64,000 bases of DNA from JAHBNG01 sp039028975 (GTDB lineage Bacteria > Chloroflexota > Anaerolineae > Caldilineales > Caldilineaceae), in the NCBI GenBank assembly GCA_039028975.1, contig JBCCHB010000058.1, forward strand, positions 1 through 64,000, given 5' to 3'. The notes beneath the pieces are model-generated. The model saw only the letters and a program-made list of their open reading frames with translations, made no database searches and was not told the origin of the DNA. The stretch's first letter is position 1. Every line of letters starts with the position of its first letter. The translations under genes were made by a program, and so were the position numbers. Below, piece by piece: positions 61,077 to 64,000 of this stretch.

Positions 61077-61581
61077 TGGCCACTGTTAACGCCTCTTGGG
61101 CGGCCTGATAGCACGCTGCCTGAAAGTCCTTTGAATAGCCAAACGTCTCCACCGCCTCAGCAAACTCATCCTCATCGACCAATCGGGCCGACTCTCCAGG
61201 TAGGCACACCACATCCAATTCATAATCGGTAAAGTGTAGCTCTCCATCTGAAAAGCGAGGCGGGCTGCCGATATTTATGTAGATCTCAATCAGCTCATCT
61301 GTCTGTGCATCTCTGATTTCAAACAGATTATAGGGCCGATCAAACCAGTAGACCGCGCAAATGTTGAATTTGCCAATCCAGGATCCACTTCTGTCCCACA
61401 CCTCATGACCCGCTTTGGACTCGGTTTCGAGCCACTCCTCGGTGACCGAGGTGACTTTTACTTGCCAATGGCGATAGCACGTTCCATTGGCTTTAAAGGC
61501 GCGGACGCGAATGGGTTGACCGGCTGTTGGTCGGTTGGGGGCTGGCGGACTGGTAGTGGGGTTGGGACGACTGTAGTCCAT
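61060..61581 (-). CDS. DUF402 domain protein
   Basis: A 173-residue protein. The DUF402 fold is visible from VYWFDRPYNLFEIRDAQ, then EIYINIGSPPRFSDGELHFTDYELDVVC with clustered metal-binding aspartates. Relatives include FomD-like phosphohydrolases. The first 22 residues (MDYSRPNPTTSPPAPNRPTAGQ) are encoded by the gtccatagtc/ggtcggttgg microrepeat and are probably not original protein; the start is uncertain. It precedes the PLP gene on the same strand. Confidence 0.75.
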   Translation of the reverse strand: MDYSRPNPTTSPPAPNRPTAGQPIRVRAFKANGTCYRHWQVKVTSVTEEWLETESKAGHEVWDRSGSWIGKFNICAVYWFDRPYNLFEIRDAQTDELIEIYINIGSPPRFSDGELHFTDYELDVVCLPGESARLVDEDEFAEAVETFGYSKDFQAACYQAAQEALTVANEWKR

Positions 61582-62457
61582 AGTCTATAAGTCCGGGGTC
61601 CAGAGTCGGGAGATTTGATGTTCCTATCTTCTGTCGAGGATTTCCTATTGTCTGACAAACACCAGTACCACTAACTGATCTACGTGACTAAGTTCTCGTC
61701 CCCTTCCGAGGATTCCCTAATGCCTGACTTGTTAGTAGTTTGGGTTTCGGGTTTGGGTTGCTAGGTTCTCGTCCCCTTCCGAGGATTCCCTATTGTCTGA
61801 CCCTAGTTTGCCTACATTTCCCCATTTTTATGGGTTTTCGAGCTCTTTTGGACCCTTTCGTAAGGTGATTTGACCATTTTCTGCTCCGTTTTTACTCGTA
61901 CAGACCACCGACCGACCACAAGTAGGCAAACTTTTGCGTCTTTTTACATATAGATGTAGATGGTTTAACCAGACGTAGGCAAAGGCATCTATGGCAGAGC
62001 GAAGTGTAAGTTATCGTCTTTCAGAAAAAGGTTTTCATGGCACAAAGCGTCCACTTGGTGCTTGGTTACAGATGCGCAACATCCATAGCAGATACATTCT
62101 ATATAGTCTTTAAGAAAAAGATTTTCCAGCCGCCCTTCGACAAGCTCAGGGGACAACTGGAAAATCTTTTTCTGGATATCTATAGATTGGCTCTTTGGGA
62201 TTTCATGTGGTTGACAACTTTATGGAATAAGGATTTTAAAGAGTACGAAGATTTCTCTCTTCTAATCTTAGAAATCTGGCTAATCCCTGTTCATTTTTTC
62301 CGTTAACCACGTGAGATCCGTTTGATCTTACAGATTAAGAAAGAGATCTATAGAATCCGTTTAATCTGTTGATACTCACGGAAAATGATTAGCTGAATAT
62401 CTATAGTATAGCACTGTTTTTCCAAATCACCCAACAGACCCCAATATGAGAGTATCG
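61582..62457. other. Repeat-rich spacer
   Basis: Gene-free 876 bp. It holds three copies of a 36-bp unit (ttctcgtccccttccgagg...): a diverged one at 61633-61655, then 61693-61728 and 61766-61801 with 73-bp spacing. Arms agtttgcctac (61805-61815) and gtaggcaaact (61922-61932) follow, then a ggttacag motif at 62062 and the flipped-loop hairpin at 62101-62186, and an A/T-rich stretch of gattaagaaaga words. Confidence 0.65.
62101..62186 (-). repeat. Hairpin repeat, copy B (loop flipped relative to copy A)
   Basis: Flanks atatagtctttaag and ctggatatctatag are the reverse complement of copy A's flanks (22271-22349), while the loop gccgcccttcgacaagctc keeps copy A's orientation. Stem aaaaagattttccag is identical in both. 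Confidence 0.85.
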
Positions 62458-63492
62458 TTATGGCGTAACGATAACCTTCCCCACATTCTGACCCGATTTT
62501 AGATACTCCAATGCTTGAGGAACCTGACTTAGCGGGTACGTGCTGTCGATGATAGGGGTCAGCTTACCCGTTTCCAGCAATTTCATTAATGTGGCCATAC
62601 TCTTGTTTCGGCTAGGCATAGAATTATTGGGTGCGGGTAGCTTGCGATCCATCTGGATGCGCATCATCATGCTGAAAAATTGGGGTAGATTTCCCAATAG
62701 GGAGCCACCTACACTTCCGTAGTGTGCGTGGCCAATATGTACGAATATCCCACCAGGAGCAAGGAGCTGTTTACACGTGGACAAGGCTAGCGTGGATGCC
62801 ACATCCAGGATGAGATGATACGCTCGGTTCTCCTTTGTCAGGTCCTCCTGAGTGTAGTCTTCCTGAGTGTAGTCGATGACGTGATCAGCACCCAAGGACC
62901 GGATCATGGCCAACTTCTCTGAGCTGTCCACACCGGTTATCTCTGCGCCATATGCCTTGGCAAGCTGGACGGCAATGCTGCCCACACCACCGCCTGCGCC
63001 ATTGATCAACACGTGCTGCCCCGGCTGAATTTGGTTACCATCTGGCAGGTTCGCCAGGGCGATGTAGCCAGAGGTGGGGACCGATGCCGCTTCTTCAAAT
63101 GGAACGGCGCTGGGTTTGAGCGCAAGCACGTCTTCCGGCACGGAGACATATTCGGCGTAGGCACCTCCGTTGGTCCACTGGAAGCCTTTGTTGCTCTCGC
63201 CAAATACCTCATCACCAGGTTTAAAACGGGTGACGTTTGAACCGACCTCTTCCACTGTACCTGCCATATCTGTACCAGGGATTGCCGGATTGGGCTTGCG
63301 CCACCCACCCCACAACCAGCGAAAGACAAAAGGCTGCCCCGTCACCGTGTTCCAGATATCCGGATTGACCGATGCTGCGGCAACCCGAACGAGCACTTCG
63401 TTGTCGCCAACTGCTGGCATCTCTACTTCTTGAAGATGCAAAACATCTCTGGGTGAACCATACTTGGTTTGGATAATTGCTTTCATTTTCAT
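62458..63492 (-). CDS. Zinc-independent medium-chain dehydrogenase/reductase (quinone reductase-like)
   Basis: A 344-residue NADPH-dependent reductase of the MDR superfamily. VRVAAASVNPDIWNTVTG, GTDMAGTVEEVGSNVTRFKPGDEVFG, HVLINGAGGGVGSIAVQLAKAYGAEITGVDSSEKLAMIRSLGADHVIDY and the ending SGQNVGKVIV are family-typical, without the catalytic-zinc ligands. An internal 15-bp duplication gives the repeated DYTQEDYTQED. ATG 63492 follows GAGGAAC. It reduces quinones or enones; substrate unknown. Confidence 0.88.
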   Translation of the reverse strand: MKMKAIIQTKYGSPRDVLHLQEVEMPAVGDNEVLVRVAAASVNPDIWNTVTGQPFVFRWLWGGWRKPNPAIPGTDMAGTVEEVGSNVTRFKPGDEVFGESNKGFQWTNGGAYAEYVSVPEDVLALKPSAVPFEEAASVPTSGYIALANLPDGNQIQPGQHVLINGAGGGVGSIAVQLAKAYGAEITGVDSSEKLAMIRSLGADHVIDYTQEDYTQEDLTKENRAYHLILDVASTLALSTCKQLLAPGGIFVHIGHAHYGSVGGSLLGNLPQFFSMMMRIQMDRKLPAPNNSMPSRNKSMATLMKLLETGKLTPIIDSTYPLSQVPQALEYLKSGQNVGKVIVTP

Positions 63493-63538
63493 TTGTTCCT
63501 CAGAATGGGATTTTGCTTGGTTACAGATGCAACGCATC

Positions 63539-63870
63539 CTGCCCTGGAAATAACAAAGATTTAAAGATTAGAAAGATTAAGAATCTGCACAATCTCCTAA
63601 TCTTTGTTCGATTTTCATCTTTCGTGGTGCAGTTGGATGAATGATTGTCTGCCCTGAAAATAACAAAGATTTAAAGATTAGAAAGATTAAGAATCTGCAC
63701 AATCTCCTAATCTTTGTTCGATTTTCATCTTTCGTGGTGCAGTTGGATGAATGTCTGCCCTGAAACTAAACAGGGGTTAGAAGATTAGAAAGACGAGTAC
63801 AGAACAAAATCTGCGTAATCTGTGAGCTATTTGTATCACATTCATCCATCCGTGGTGTGGCCGATTACAT
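63539..63870 (+). repeat. Array of three ~107-bp repeat units
   Basis: Units at 63539-63648, 63649-63754 and a diverged one at 63755-63870. The first two are nearly identical (aacaaagatttaaagattag, aatctgcacaatctcctaat, ttttcatctttcgtggtgca). They match, inverted, the two units at 19180-19396. The rest of the spacer to 64000 holds no gene. Confidence 0.8.
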
Positions 63871-64000
63871 GTTTAAGGACTGATTATGAACATATTTCGC
63901 CTTATGCCCAGAGTATAGGGGCTACAAGGTGTTGCCGTACAGACACGAAAGTGTTGTTTATAGGTGTTGTTTTTGGTGTGGGATGGGGTTATTTGGAGAG

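Noticed and set aside
61693..61801. Two identical 36-bp units 73 bp apart as a mini-CRISPR
   Set aside because: Repeat length fits, but only two good copies and one diverged copy exist, there is no leader and no cas gene.
63539..63870. Possible CRISPR array from evenly spaced similar units
   Set aside because: Units are about 107 bp with no short repeat/unique spacer pattern and no cas genes are nearby.
1..64000. tRNA or rRNA genes
   Set aside because: No T-loop/anticodon patterns or conserved rRNA blocks were recognised in any spacer.

Overview
The window reads as a piece of a large, repeat-rich bacterial chromosome from a heterotroph. I favour an uncultivated Chloroflexota (Caldilineae/Anaerolineae-like) organism. 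Pointers are an F420-type deazaflavin reductase, a Uma2 endonuclease with a coiled-coil tail, an HTH-ATPase-TPR regulator of about 1,090 residues, a SUMF1-type domain fusion, many single-gene transcripts, and spacers full of short palindromic repeats. Poribacteria-like or planctomycete-like hosts also carry phytanoyl dioxygenases and sulfatases, so this placement is inference. I found no rRNA, tRNA, CRISPR array, intact transposase or prophage.

Layout. 0-12.5 kb is a sugar and small-molecule catabolism block: a truncated phytanoyl-CoA-dioxygenase-type gene, ribokinase-like kinase, DUF6807 protein, MFS transporter, a barrel-SUMF1 fusion, a sulfatase remnant joined to a nuclease remnant, a glycosidase-like barrel, an AraC/GyrI regulator, a deazaflavin reductase and an alditol-oxidase-like flavoenzyme. 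12.9-19.1 kb holds a Uma2 protein and then a same-strand cluster: a membrane-associated protein of unknown function, a KAS III-type condensing enzyme, a flavin monooxygenase and a beta-propeller. This is the best candidate here for an uncharacterised small-molecule pathway. 19.5-22.2 kb encodes a 913-residue fusion of a helical glycan-active region with a GT4 glycosyltransferase. 23-29.7 kb is an aromatic-degradation module: TauD-type dioxygenase, P450, and HpaG-, HpaE- and HpaD-like enzymes of homoprotocatechuate meta-cleavage.

29.8-34.4 kb has PspA with a membrane/coiled-coil partner and two peptidases. 34.6-38.2 kb has a polytopic envelope protein and an MBOAT acyltransferase. 38.2-40.6 kb has a cyclase-family hydrolase and a split TPP decarboxylase. 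41-46.5 kb has a Phd/VapC pair, a LysR regulator, adenylosuccinate synthetase, a DUF1992 protein and a beta-CASP nuclease. 47-55.6 kb has a secreted GH10-CBM6 protein with an unusual active site, a lipoprotein, the large HTH-ATPase regulator, a methyltransferase, an HTH remnant and Maf. 55.8-63.5 kb has a Gfo/Idh-ThuA-epimerase sugar set, an O-methyltransferase, a PLP enzyme, a DUF402 protein and a medium-chain reductase.

Most spacers over 150 bp are built from recurring non-coding elements. At least ten families are visible: cruciform hairpins, MITE-like elements with terminal inverted repeats, a hairpin present twice with its loop flipped relative to its arms, 107-140 bp repeats, and microrepeat tracts that run into gene starts. 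With the frameshifted or nonsense-bearing gene pieces at 7.4-8.1 kb and 54.3 kb, they suggest a plastic genome in which small repeats shape gene ends.
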